Shown here piece by piece: positions 47,886 through 57,494 of a stretch of 64,000 nt of DNA. This DNA comes from Labyrinthula sp. Ha. Taxonomy: Eukaryota > Sar > Bigyra > Labyrinthulida > Labyrinthulaceae. Under the pieces are notes generated by a model. It searched no databases and was not told where the DNA came from. It saw only the letters and a program-made list of their open reading frames with translations. A program made the translations under genes and the position numbers. Position 1 is the stretch's first letter, and each line of letters opens with the position of its first letter. The stretch is taken from NCBI GenBank assembly GCA_015227615.1, contig JAALGZ010000005.1:62001-126000 (forward strand), given 5' to 3'.

Positions 47886-50533
47886 TTTCTATTCTCTTTA
47901 TCTTTCAGAAGTTGTTTTTGTTTGTCGTATTTTCTACTTAAACGGCCAATCTTTTGAAGACTTTGGTAATGTTCAAGTTGTGCAGCAAATAGTTCCGGCT
48001 GTAAGAGACCAAAGGTAGTGACGTGGCGGTGTTAGATTACAGTTAGATAGCCAAGAAAGGCGTTCAATAATAATTCGGAAACTGGGTTCTTAAAAGGAGC
48101 GGTTTAAGAACGACAGAACTTTGATAAGAGTTTTACACAGAAGACAACAGCTGTAGCCGCCTCCTAACCTGTGCCAACAACTTATCTCATCTTTGTAAGG
48201 AGTAGGATCCTAGTAGAGTATAAAGACTCTTCGCTGTAGAACTCTTGTATTATCAAATACTATTAGAAAACTTCCAAATCTAATTAAATTAATTCTTTGA
48301 CATGATGGAACAGAATTTAGCTAAATATAGTGATCAATACACTAGTAGAGTTCTCAGATGTTGCTGCTAATTAAAAAGTTGTTATACGAAAAATTTCCTT
48401 TCGCATAGTCGGCAAAAAAGTATTAGGTCGTAATTGAGAAAAATATTAATTCTGGAGTACTAGGAACGTTTCCGCAGGTTTTCATGGCGTAGAAACATAT
48501 TGCATCTTATTTCATAAGGCGTTCGCAAATTGCAACAAAGATACTTAGTAACCAGATGAAAATCCTATAGTGAAATTATATAGGAATGAACTCCTATCTA
48601 AGCAAGTTTTGATACTAAAGGTATTATTAGCGTAATATATGAAATATTTAGCAGTTGGAATAAGAGTTAACGCAAGTAAAATAAACAATTTGGACAATAG
48701 CTAGCTCTCAAAAGAGAAGAAAACAGAAATATGTGTAAGGACAATGTCTTCAGCTTAAAATACACATGGAAACCCACGAAAATTCTGTGGAAAAAAAGTG
48801 CTTCTTTTATAATCTTCGAAACTCTTTTGCTAGCACGCAGATGTGAGAAAGCTTATAGACACTGTTTTATATACAGGTTTTCATTTCAGACAAGGGTCTT
48901 AGGTGAGAATTGGGATTGATACTGGATTCCAAGTGTTGCGCCACTCTCAGGGAATTATATGCTACAAAATGGGTGTTTGGTACCTTTAACCCAAGAACTA
49001 TAGACCGGCCGCAACTATTTTTTTAAGACTGAATCTAACTCATTTGTAGTTTGGTTAACCTCATGTTTTTTCAGAGGAGCTACAGTCAAATGCATTGGAA
49101 TATAATTATAACTCTCTGTCTTAGCGCTGGACTCTTAGTACAAGTAGTAATCAGCAAACTTTAGAAAATTCCTTTTTAGTAGCACCAGGGAGAGTTTCTA
49201 TTTACGCAACAAGGTACTTGGTGCTATATGTACAGATATCTTTTTCTTCTAAGGCACCATCAGAAAGCGACATGAAAGCTTAGCCTTGACCTGTGCCAAT
49301 GTCTTTTACTTTGTTAGGAAACTGTACGGAGATTAGTACCCGTTGTCTGCTGTATTGTACATAACTGTCACACGAAAGGTCTACAGTTGTAAGAAACAAA
49401 GTCAGCTTAATATAGATATTGCAAATCTCGATTTGATGGAATAATATTAGTGAGCTACAAAGTTGCCAGTCTAATTAGTCTCTAAATTGAAGCAGCAAAA
49501 TAGCTTACTAGTATCCAATGTATTATGAAAATATGAGCCTTCTTAGCAATGAAGAATGACATTGTTAACGAACAACATTTAGTTCAATTTTTTTATTTTA
49601 CGCTTCGTGTATATGGGGATGCTTAGTATGTCCTCGTATAGAAATAAGTCTTAGCACTGGGAAATTCATGAGATGTTTAAGTTTAAATATTCAGTTCTTT
49701 AAGAAATTTTCAGATTTAGAATTATGTCAGTTTGGATTTGAGGGTTTTTAGCTTCTCAAGAAAAAAAGTTACTCTCGATTTTTAGTTAGGCTATTTACAA
49801 AGCTTAAGCAATTGTTATTGCAGAAATGGAATTGTTAAGAACATCCAAGTAAAAACATGTAATCACTTTCTATGGACAGAATTGAAAAAAAAAGTGAGCT
49901 AAGGGAACATATTTCAGGACAATCAAGTAGTCAATTTTCATTGGAAACGTATTCTTGGCGTTTTAGGAGCCTTGAGTAATACCAATTATTTTACTACATT
50001 AGTAGTTAATACCCCAAATTTACGTGAAGCAAGTCATACCAAAATACTAAGACTTTCGCTAAAAAGTTTGCTTTGTTAGTATAAGTTTTCCTATGCATTT
50101 AGTGTACGATGAACAGATATATTTAGTTTAAATGATCGAACTACAGATAACGTAGTTGCAATAGGCACAATATTTTTATACCCACGCTGCAATCAATCTG
50201 GACCTAATGAGGTTTTGGTAACGATGCTAACGGTTCGAAAACCAGAAGAAAAGTTGATAGATGCAATTGAACCCCTAAAGTCAGAGAAACATATCTCATT
50301 TTGTTTAAGTAAACTTGAAACTGACTCGTTTTCATACTTGCTGTTCCTTGAAACCAGAAAATTTTTAATCATGGAGGGCCAAAAAAGCTAATTCTACTCT
50401 ACTTGCGAAAGCTAGCACCTCATAATAAATACAAGGTACTGTTTTGCTCAAAAAGAAGTAGCATGAATCTGAAAAGTAATACTTTCCTGTCGATGCTGCC
50501 TGTGAATAAATATGCAGTAACTAGTCCCTAGTA
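47886..50533. other. Intergenic region, no gene recognised
   Basis: About 2.6 kb. Apart from the likely promoter of the HAD-like gene at its left edge I see nothing supported. The TIR element at 50534 follows. Confidence 0.5.
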
Positions 50534-50992
50534 GGCATCTAGTTTCTTAATCTTTATCAATACTTAATTAGTAGCTTTATTGATTCAGATTTGCAGCAAG
50601 AGAATTAGTGTTTTGATTCATATCAAATAATTTTGATTAATACTTGATTGTCGTTAAAAGGTTGGGCCACATTACCTTTGCTCAAATGAACAAAGTTTCT
50701 ATTTCAGTTTTGAACTGTATGAAAACCATCAAGAATAGGTCATATGATCCAACTGCACTCTACTCTCGGGCTATTCCTGGGTCATGTCGTCCATGCAATA
50801 TATTACCTCATATGGGGTAGAGCTGTTTTTTCTTCAATATTTTTTCTAAAGCAGTTTGGCCTAACCTTGTAATGACAGTCAATAGGCTATCATCAATCAA
50901 TCATAATGGTTTTGTCAATATTAATGTTTATCAGAAAGAAATGTATGGCATAAAATTTATTGATAAATTCGAAATAAATTATATTTTCCCCC
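50534..50992. mobile_element. ~460-bp TA-flanked TIR element (MITE family 2, copy 2)
   Basis: Flanked by TA at 50532-50533 and 50993-50994. The left segment with GGTTGGGCCACATTACCTTT pairs with the right segment, read on the other strand as AAGGTTAGGCCAAACTGCTT. Read on the other strand, the interior TTCATACAGTTCAAAACTGA and GAGCAAAGGTAATGTGGCCC aligns with ~6756-6820 of copy 1. Length 459 bp versus 462 bp for copy 1, so this is the same family in opposite relative orientation. Confidence 0.7.
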
Positions 50993-50994
50993 TA

Positions 50995-51845
50995 GTAACT
51001 AGCCATGTTAGTAAATCCTGATAACCAGAAACTGAGGAAAACACGCACACCTAAATTTTTCAATTGAGACAAAAACTTATTCTGGCTTTTGGCTTATACC
51101 ATTTCATCGGTGGTCAAGTTATCTTACCAAGACTTTTATCACAGAAATACATTCTCAGCGTTAAGTTGGAAGTGAACTTTATTTACGTTTTGGGCGATAA
51201 GAAACTGTATATAGCTTGAATAAGTGCATTCATGAGTATACCTATTCTTTGGTTTAATAGACGTAGAATTGTTATCAGAAACCAGACAATCACAAAAAAC
51301 TACGCCTTGTCACTCTAACTGCAGTGGTTACGTTCTCGTTAAAAAAATGTACATTGTTTCCAATGAAACAAATAAATACAGCCACTACCCTAATGGTACA
51401 GTAAAGAGCGTTTGGTAGTCGGAAAGCAAGATTGAAGCAAAATCACCTTCTTCTTATTGAATCTCTAATAAAGTGCGCAAGCATCAGTGAAAAAGATGAT
51501 CAGTTAGAATTTATGCTAACGGGGGACTAGAATTCGCACAAACATGCTTTTTCTTCTTTAGAGCAGTTTAGGCGTGCCTTGTGTTACAGGTACTAAAACA
51601 GAAAGGGACTTCATGAAAAACGTCAAGTTCCAGGTCTTACACTCTGAGAAGAAAAAAAGGAGCAACTAATTTAGATCCGGCAGTTAAACAGCAACTAAAA
51701 ATTTGTAGGAGTGAGTTTATTCACTAGCAAGGTATGAAGATGATCTATTCTTTTAGGATAATGCCAAGCTAATGGGAGATAAGAATTATGTGTTCAAGTT
51801 GATGTTTACTTCAGGAGACAAACTTAAATATGTGTCCAAACTATT
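50995..51845. other. Intergenic region, nothing recognised
   Basis: About 850 bases between the TIR element and the 3' end of the ISCA1-like gene. No supported feature. Confidence 0.5.
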
Positions 51846-52382
51846 CTATCCTGATGCAGCTGCTGGTTTCGTATTGAAGCTTTCGCCACATCCGCATTGT
51901 CCTTCTGCATTTGGATTTTCAAATCGGAACTCTGCAGATAAGTCATCTTCATAATAATCCATAACAGTGCCTACCAGGTGCATTATTGCCTTGGGCTCAA
52001 CAAAAACTGTAACACCATTTTTTTCTACCTTATCCTCGAACTTACCCGCTTCTTCTGCATAGTTTAGGGTATAGCTCAATCCATTACATCCCCGCCTCTT
52101 CACCCCTAGTCTAACCCCTAACACCTCAGGCTTATTCCTGAGTAGAAACTTAATTCTATCTGTGGCATTATCGGTCAAGGTGATTGGATCTTTTTTTGGT
52201 CGCAACGTTCTTCTTGTTCTTTTCCTTGGTTTTTCTTCGGATATGGTGGAAAAAGACCGGGGATAAAAATTATCAAGAGCGACAGCATAACTTGATTGCA
52301 GTAAATTGCAGCGACTTAGAGTAGAGCATGATAGCGCTTTTTGATTGAAGAGTGGTTTGGACAATCTAAAAATGTTTTTCAT
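51846..52382 (-). CDS. ISCA1: Mitochondrial A-type iron-sulfur cluster assembly protein (ISCA1-like)
   Basis: 178 aa. Residues 1-65 are rich in Ser, Arg and Lys with almost no acid until ~49, a plausible mitochondrial presequence. The HesB/IscA fold spans ~66-170: ITLTDNATDRIKFLL start, GVRLGVKRRGCNGLSYTL with Cys99, and the C-terminal QCGCGESF with Cys163 and Cys165. These three conserved cysteines bind the cluster or iron in A-type proteins, which mature 4Fe-4S enzymes. The GCNGLSY form is characteristic of ISCA1 rather than ISCA2. No introns. It is divergent from the beta-COP gene, with 237 bases between start codons, so the two probably share a bidirectional promoter. Confidence 0.92.
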   Translation of the reverse strand: MKNIFRLSKPLFNQKALSCSTLSRCNLLQSSYAVALDNFYPRSFSTISEEKPRKRTRRTLRPKKDPITLTDNATDRIKFLLRNKPEVLGVRLGVKRRGCNGLSYTLNYAEEAGKFEDKVEKNGVTVFVEPKAIMHLVGTVMDYYEDDLSAEFRFENPNAEGQCGCGESFNTKPAAASG

Positions 52383-52619
52383 CGTTTACTTTGACTATTT
52401 CTTACAATCGGAAAATTTGATGGCGTATTTCCTTCTTGTTCTGTTTCCTCGAATTCTTGAGAAAGTTGCGGTTCGTTCTTCAATACCGGGCAAACTTGCA
52501 ATCCGTTATATTGGTAGTTCCCCTCTTGCAACGGTTCAAAATAATCTCTTACTACAATTGCCCAAAATTTAAGATATCTTGGAAAGCAATTATTGTTGAT
52601 TTAGAGTTTTCAGAGACAG
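52383..52619. promoter_or_regulatory. Shared bidirectional promoter region, ISCA1-like / beta-COP
   Basis: The whole 237-base interval between two divergent housekeeping start codons must hold the 5' UTRs and promoters of both genes. I see no canonical TATA element; short T-rich and CAAC/GTTG tracts occur on both strands. Confidence 0.6.
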
Positions 52620-55600
52620 ATGGAAAGAAATTGTACACTCCTCCTTCATTATGATGCGAAAGCAGGTGGTGCAGGTGTTGCGCCAACAGAAGATGAAATA
52701 CGGGCCGAATTGGAAAGCAGCAACCCTGAGAACAAAGTCCGCGGTATGAAGACTCTTATTATGCTCTTGCTGAATGGACACAACATGCCCAAACTTCTTA
52801 TGACTGTTATTAGATACTGTGTCACCACCAGGGATCACGAACTTAAAAAATTGCTGTGCATATACTGGGAGGTAGTTCAAAAAGTAGACGCCGAGGGAAG
52901 GCCATTGTCTGAGATGTTGTTGGTTTGCAATTCTTTGCTTCAAAATTTGCAACATCCTAACCATTATGTTCGTGGGTTGACACTACGCTTCTTGGTAAGG
53001 GCAACAACGTTGTTCCACTCAAATGCTGATTTACTTCAGCCTTTGCTTCCCGTAATTGTGCAGTCGATTACACATCAAGAGGCTTATGTTAGGAAATATG
53101 CTCTTTTGGCACTTATTTCCTTCGCCGAGGACTTCCCTGAGATTACGGCCGATACATCTGAAGGGTCAGTCTTACATGAAGTGTGTACGCTATTAGAAAC
53201 GGAGAATGATAAAGCAGTTCGAAGAAATGCTTTCTTATTGTTGACAAAAGTAAATGCGCCTCTGGCCATTAAGTTTTATCTGGAGAATGCGGCTAACATC
53301 ATTAAATTTGGACAAGATTTTCAATTTACACTTTTGCAATTAATTAGAGATACTTGTAGGAAGGATGTATCGCAGAAGAGTAGATTTATCAAGACGCTAT
53401 TTTATCTAATGACCCAAGGCAACAGTTACAGCACCGAATCTTCTACTGCAATTGTATATGAAGCAGCATATACGCTAACTTTATTAACCTCAGCACCAAC
53501 AGCTGCTCGAGCTGCTGCTGAAGCTTATCTTGGAATCCTCAACCATGTTGAGAGCGATAACAATGTGAAGCTTATTGTGCTTCGAAGACTGGAGGAGCTG
53601 TGGATAAACGGTGGGAAGGGAAAGCTAGTAGAAATTATGGAGATCGCCCGCGTTGTTAAGAACGAGTCTGCGGGCATTGACGTAAAGGTTAAAGCCTTAT
53701 CCCTTGTCTTAGAAATGGTTGACAAGAGAAGTGTAAGCCAAGTGGTAACAATTTTGCGCGAAATTGTTGATAAGTTTAGTGCAGAGGAAGTAGCTAAAAC
53801 TAACTCAAAAGGTGAAGATGACGAGGTCTCAAAGTTTAAGAAAGCTATAATTAAAGGCGTTCATGAATGTGTTATTAGATTCCCTGACATTGTTAAAGCA
53901 GATGATGGGAACGAAGTTATTTCTAGTCTCATTTCTTTGTTAACCTCATCCAAGAGTGTTGTAACGGATGGTTCGAGCAGTGGTAACGTGGAGGTTGTTC
54001 TTTTGCTCAGAGAGATTGTTGAATCCTTTCCACTCATCAGAAAAATAGTCCTGGAAAAGCTTCTTCTAATTTTACCTGATATTGCATCCCTGGAAGTAGT
54101 CCGAGTTGTGCTCTGGATATTTGGGGAATACACCTTAGAGGTAGAAGAGACTGGGTTTGTAGATGAGGTGTGGGATGGGATTTTTGAAGGGGTGGGGAAA
54201 CTCCCTTTATCCATTGAGGGCCTGACACTAAGGGAAGACTCAGCTGGGTAATTTCCTGTATGTTAGTTTATTTTAGTGCGGAAGAAAAAGAGTTAGTTCA
54301 AAAGACTACAGTTACTGTGTTGGAGGATGGTACATATGCTACCCAGGCCGCGGTTGCAGTGGATGAAAGTAACGCATATCAAGACACAGATCCTGGCCTG
54401 AGAAAGCTGATTCTTGGAGGCAGTTATCTTGCGGGTACTTGCATGATTTCCGCGCTTATGAAAATTCTTTTAAAAACTCGTGCCTCCGGAGAAGCATTTG
54501 GTACATATCTCACTCGGCTTATGTTTAGATTATGCAAAGCTTAACGCCAGAATTTTACAAGTTACCTCTTTTGCTGTTAACCTGCTGGATCTTGGTGAAT
54601 CAAAAGAACTCGCCTCGAATCTGAGGATTGACAAAGATTCTTTTGAAAGAATTAACCTCTACATCAAGGTTCTCTTGGACGCCCAAGTAGCTGATCAGGT
54701 AGAGAATGTACTTCTCGTTGAGAGTCGAAAAAACTTGCAAGGGTTAATTGAAGCATCGGCCTTGCATTCACCTGTATTTGGAGCGCAGGTTGATGAGGCA
54801 AAGACTGTTGATCCTGATGCTAAAATTGAGCTTCGCCAGCTAGGAACAGGAGGTGGCTTTGGTCTTATATCTGGAGAGGAGGATGTTGCTGAAGAGGAGC
54901 AAATAAAGAGGGCAACCCTTGGACTCAGTTCAGACACTATTGGTACCTTGTTTTCTCATATGATTTCTAGGCGGAGAAAACTTAGAGGCGTCCTTTAGAA
55001 AGGAGTTGCAATCCATACATCAGTTAACTGGATTCTCTGATGCGGTATATTGTGAAGCAAATGTTCACGTTCATTCTTATGACATTTTGCTTGATTTCTT
55101 ACTCGTAAATAGAACAAATAACACATTGGTTGATTTAACTCTTGAGTTAGGCACCCTTGGAGAAAGCCTTCAACTCGTTGATAGACCGGAAAGTTTGAAC
55201 TTGGCACCGGGTGCCTGTGTCAATGTGAAAGCAAGTGTCAAGGTAAAGAGTACAGAGAGTGGACAAATATTTGGTACTATCGTATATGAAAGGAGTGAAC
55301 AAGCAAATGGGTCACCAAACAGAGTTGCCTTTATTAATTTAAACTATATCAGCATCGATATTATGGACTATATTAGACCAGCTAGTTGCTCTCCAGACAA
55401 GTTTCGCTCGATGTGGGCAGAGTTCGAGTGGGAGAACAAGGTTACCGTGAACACGGATATTAAGGACGTGTACCAATTCTTAGATCATATTGTAAGAAGT
55501 ACGAATATGAAGTGCTTGAATATCAAAGACTTAACTAAGCAAGCAAGGAATAGAACTAAAATGTTGAATGAAGGGAAGGAAGTTGAAAACGACTTTGTAG

Positions 55601-55809
55601 ATTTCTTAGCGGCAAATTTATATGCTCAGAGTGTTTTTGGAGAGGATGCCCTGGTAAACGTTAGCATTGAAAAGGTTGAAGGCAAGGTAGAAGGGCATAT
55701 TAGAATTCGTGCTAAAACTCAAGGAATCGCGCTTAGCTTAGGAGACAAGTTTAATATCCAGCAGAAGAAGCTGTCGGTTGCCAGTTTGGAGGTGTTGCAA
55801 TCTCCTTAA
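52620..55809 (+). CDS. COPB1: Coatomer subunit beta (beta-COP)
   Basis: Four exons (52620-54247, 54277-54500, 54529-54942, 54971-55809) with three introns of 29, 28 and 28 nt, all GT-AG, give 1034 aa. Beta-COP is a subunit of the COPI coat that drives Golgi-to-ER and intra-Golgi vesicle transport. The N-terminal HEAT/Armadillo trunk is unmistakable ([49 protein letters not shown]). The middle contains a [17 protein letters not shown] region, and the C-terminal appendage begins near [20 protein letters not shown]. All three joins restore the conserved sequence exactly ([16 protein letters not shown] and [16 protein letters not shown]). The length is slightly above that of animal or yeast beta-COP (~950-970 aa), mostly through the linker before the appendage. 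The next gene starts only 72 bases after the stop. Confidence 0.95.
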
Positions 55810-55881
55810 TGAGAACGCTGCTCAAATTTTAACTGTTAAACCTGCCACAGATCTTGTAAGAATAAGCAGCTACATTTCAAT

Positions 55882-56661
55882 ATGTCATGCACGACTTATA
55901 AAGTGTGTATTAAAGATCCTATAACTGAGAATGATGAATACTCTGCTTATTGTCAAGCTCTTCACGCTAAAAGGATACTCAATGTAAAACCAGCTCTAAA
56001 GTTTCCGGAAGTGCGACTCACTCGACGAACCAATGGAGGTATATTGAGATTTAACTATAATAGAAGAGTCGAAATTGCTTTTGAGAATCAGTTGCTCTTA
56101 CAAAGAATGTTTGCTGTCGAGAAGAGAAAATCTTTGTACGGAAACAAGAACACGGAAACCTTCAACGCTCATGAAAGGATGAAAGCTAACAGACAATACC
56201 AGAAACAGTTAAACAAACGAATGGCTAAAATCATTTTAATGAAGGAGAATAGACTCATAGCAAAGAGAATCCAGAATACCAAGAGTACTTTGAACATGGG
56301 TAAAATTATATGTGAAGCGAAGAGACGAGACCTGGTTATCATGAACTTGTCACGACATAGAAATAAGATGGTTTCGCCCAGAGGCCAAGGTGGTATTATG
56401 CTGCGTAAGAAGTTGATGGCTAAATTGCTAAGACAAAGCAAAGCAAAATACGAAGACCCTTCATCATATCGAAACAAAAACTTAATTGATATAAAAAAAC
56501 TTAGACCTAGACCACCAAAAAGACCTCGAAATGTAAATGCAAAAGGAGCACAGAGCGCAAGGTGTCCACCGAAACTAGAGCAACATAGAAGATTGAGAAC
56601 ACTAAGTACCTGGTCTGAAAAGAGTTTTGATGGAGCTTCTGGAGTCGAAGACTCCCTCTAA
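55882..56661 (+). CDS. CFAP97/Hemingway-like ciliary protein (tentative)
   Basis: 259 aa, very basic (Lys/Arg-rich) and predicted helical. Around residues 60-80 the segment RRVEIAFENQLLLQRMFAVE resembles the conserved core of the CFAP97 (KIAA1430/Hemingway) domain, in which a helix of the form R-xx-I-xx-EN-xx-LL-xx-R is followed by an invariant-looking I/V region. A second helical stretch NRQYQKQLNKRMAKIILMKEN follows. The C-terminal third is Arg/Pro-rich and probably disordered. Family members act in axonemes or basal bodies, so this would imply a flagellated organism. The assignment rests on one motif. The stop lies 14 bases from the end of the convergent gene downstream. Confidence 0.5.
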   Translation: MSCTTYKVCIKDPITENDEYSAYCQALHAKRILNVKPALKFPEVRLTRRTNGGILRFNYNRRVEIAFENQLLLQRMFAVEKRKSLYGNKNTETFNAHERMKANRQYQKQLNKRMAKIILMKENRLIAKRIQNTKSTLNMGKIICEAKRRDLVIMNLSRHRNKMVSPRGQGGIMLRKKLMAKLLRQSKAKYEDPSSYRNKNLIDIKKLRPRPPKRPRNVNAKGAQSARCPPKLEQHRRLRTLSTWSEKSFDGASGVEDSL

Positions 56662-56674
56662 ATATTTGGGGAAG

Positions 56675-57085
56675 TTAGTTCAATCGAGACATAATATCTT
56701 TCAGTTTATTTTGAGCCAATAGATGGCACTCCCTAAGAGCATTAATTTTAAAACTTTTTCTTGCTTCAGGCTCTAATTGTGCACAAAAACGTTCTTTGCT
56801 TTTAATGCTGTAATCAATTCTTTTTACTGAGTTTATTAGGTTAGACTTCTGAAGTACTTTGTCCTTTCGAGAGATAGGAAAATGCTTTTTATTCTTGAAG
56901 GAGTTTGGCCTGGGCTTCTCTTTTATGGTTCCTGCTTTCAAACTGCAAAAATTAGAAAGTTGCAGTTTTGGATCTGTTTCATTTTGGAGAGAGTTCAAAA
57001 ATGCCTTCTCAAACTTTGTTTGAGTAAACTTTTGGTTTTGTAAACTTTTAAAAAAATCTCTGTACTTCATGTCTTTCAAGTTCAT
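56675..57085 (-). CDS. Small basic protein of unknown function
   Basis: 136 aa from the ATG at 57085; the frame opens two codons earlier with TTG. Lys-rich, low in hydrophobic residues, with an internal pattern of Phe/Leu-containing motifs (FFKSLQNQKF, FEKAFLNSLQN) that looks like a short duplicated helix. No domain recognised. It is convergent with the CFAP97-like gene (13 bases between stops) and 106 bases downstream of the next minus-strand gene. Confidence 0.6.
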   Translation of the reverse strand: MNLKDMKYRDFFKSLQNQKFTQTKFEKAFLNSLQNETDPKLQLSNFCSLKAGTIKEKPRPNSFKNKKHFPISRKDKVLQKSNLINSVKRIDYSIKSKERFCAQLEPEARKSFKINALRECHLLAQNKLKDIMSRLN

Positions 57086-57191
57086 TTTCAAAGGCTTGCT
57101 GCTTCTCGGAAAAAGTGAGATAAAGAATCTTACTCAGGTTTATTGTTAACGTTTGAGATAGAACAATATAAAACATAAACAAGAACACGGA

Positions 57192-57494
57192 CTAATCCGT
57201 GCATTCTTTCCTAAATTTCCATACTTTATACATAGAGTAAAACAAGGCTCCTTTTGTCGGGGCATTAATTGCCTGAAGATCTTGAAATCTTCTCTTTAAT
57301 TCTTCAACAGTTCGTGTTTCGTGAGAAGAAACATCTTCTTCCATCCGCGCTGAATGAAAATTTCGACCAATTGTTTCCCAGGAGCTCTCAGGAAGATCTG
57401 GGTCATAGAATATTTCATCATATACTGTGCCTATAAGAACTGTGCTCTCTACAGCGCACCAGTCATCGGTTGACAGAATTGGGTAAGGCTCCAT
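57192..57494 (-). CDS. Small SANT/Myb-like protein
   Basis: 100 aa. The pattern W-C-A-V-E near residue 12, then SSWETIGRNF (~37-46), then RTVEELKRRFQDL (~61-73), matches the three-helix layout of SANT/Myb-like domains, with an elongated second loop. A closing WKFRKE follows the domain. The whole protein is little more than this domain, so it may be a subunit or a diverged chromatin adaptor. Head-to-tail with the basic-protein gene downstream. Confidence is moderate because the helices are diverged. Confidence 0.55.
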   Translation of the reverse strand: MEPYPILSTDDWCAVESTVLIGTVYDEIFYDPDLPESSWETIGRNFHSARMEEDVSSHETRTVEELKRRFQDLQAINAPTKGALFYSMYKVWKFRKECTD

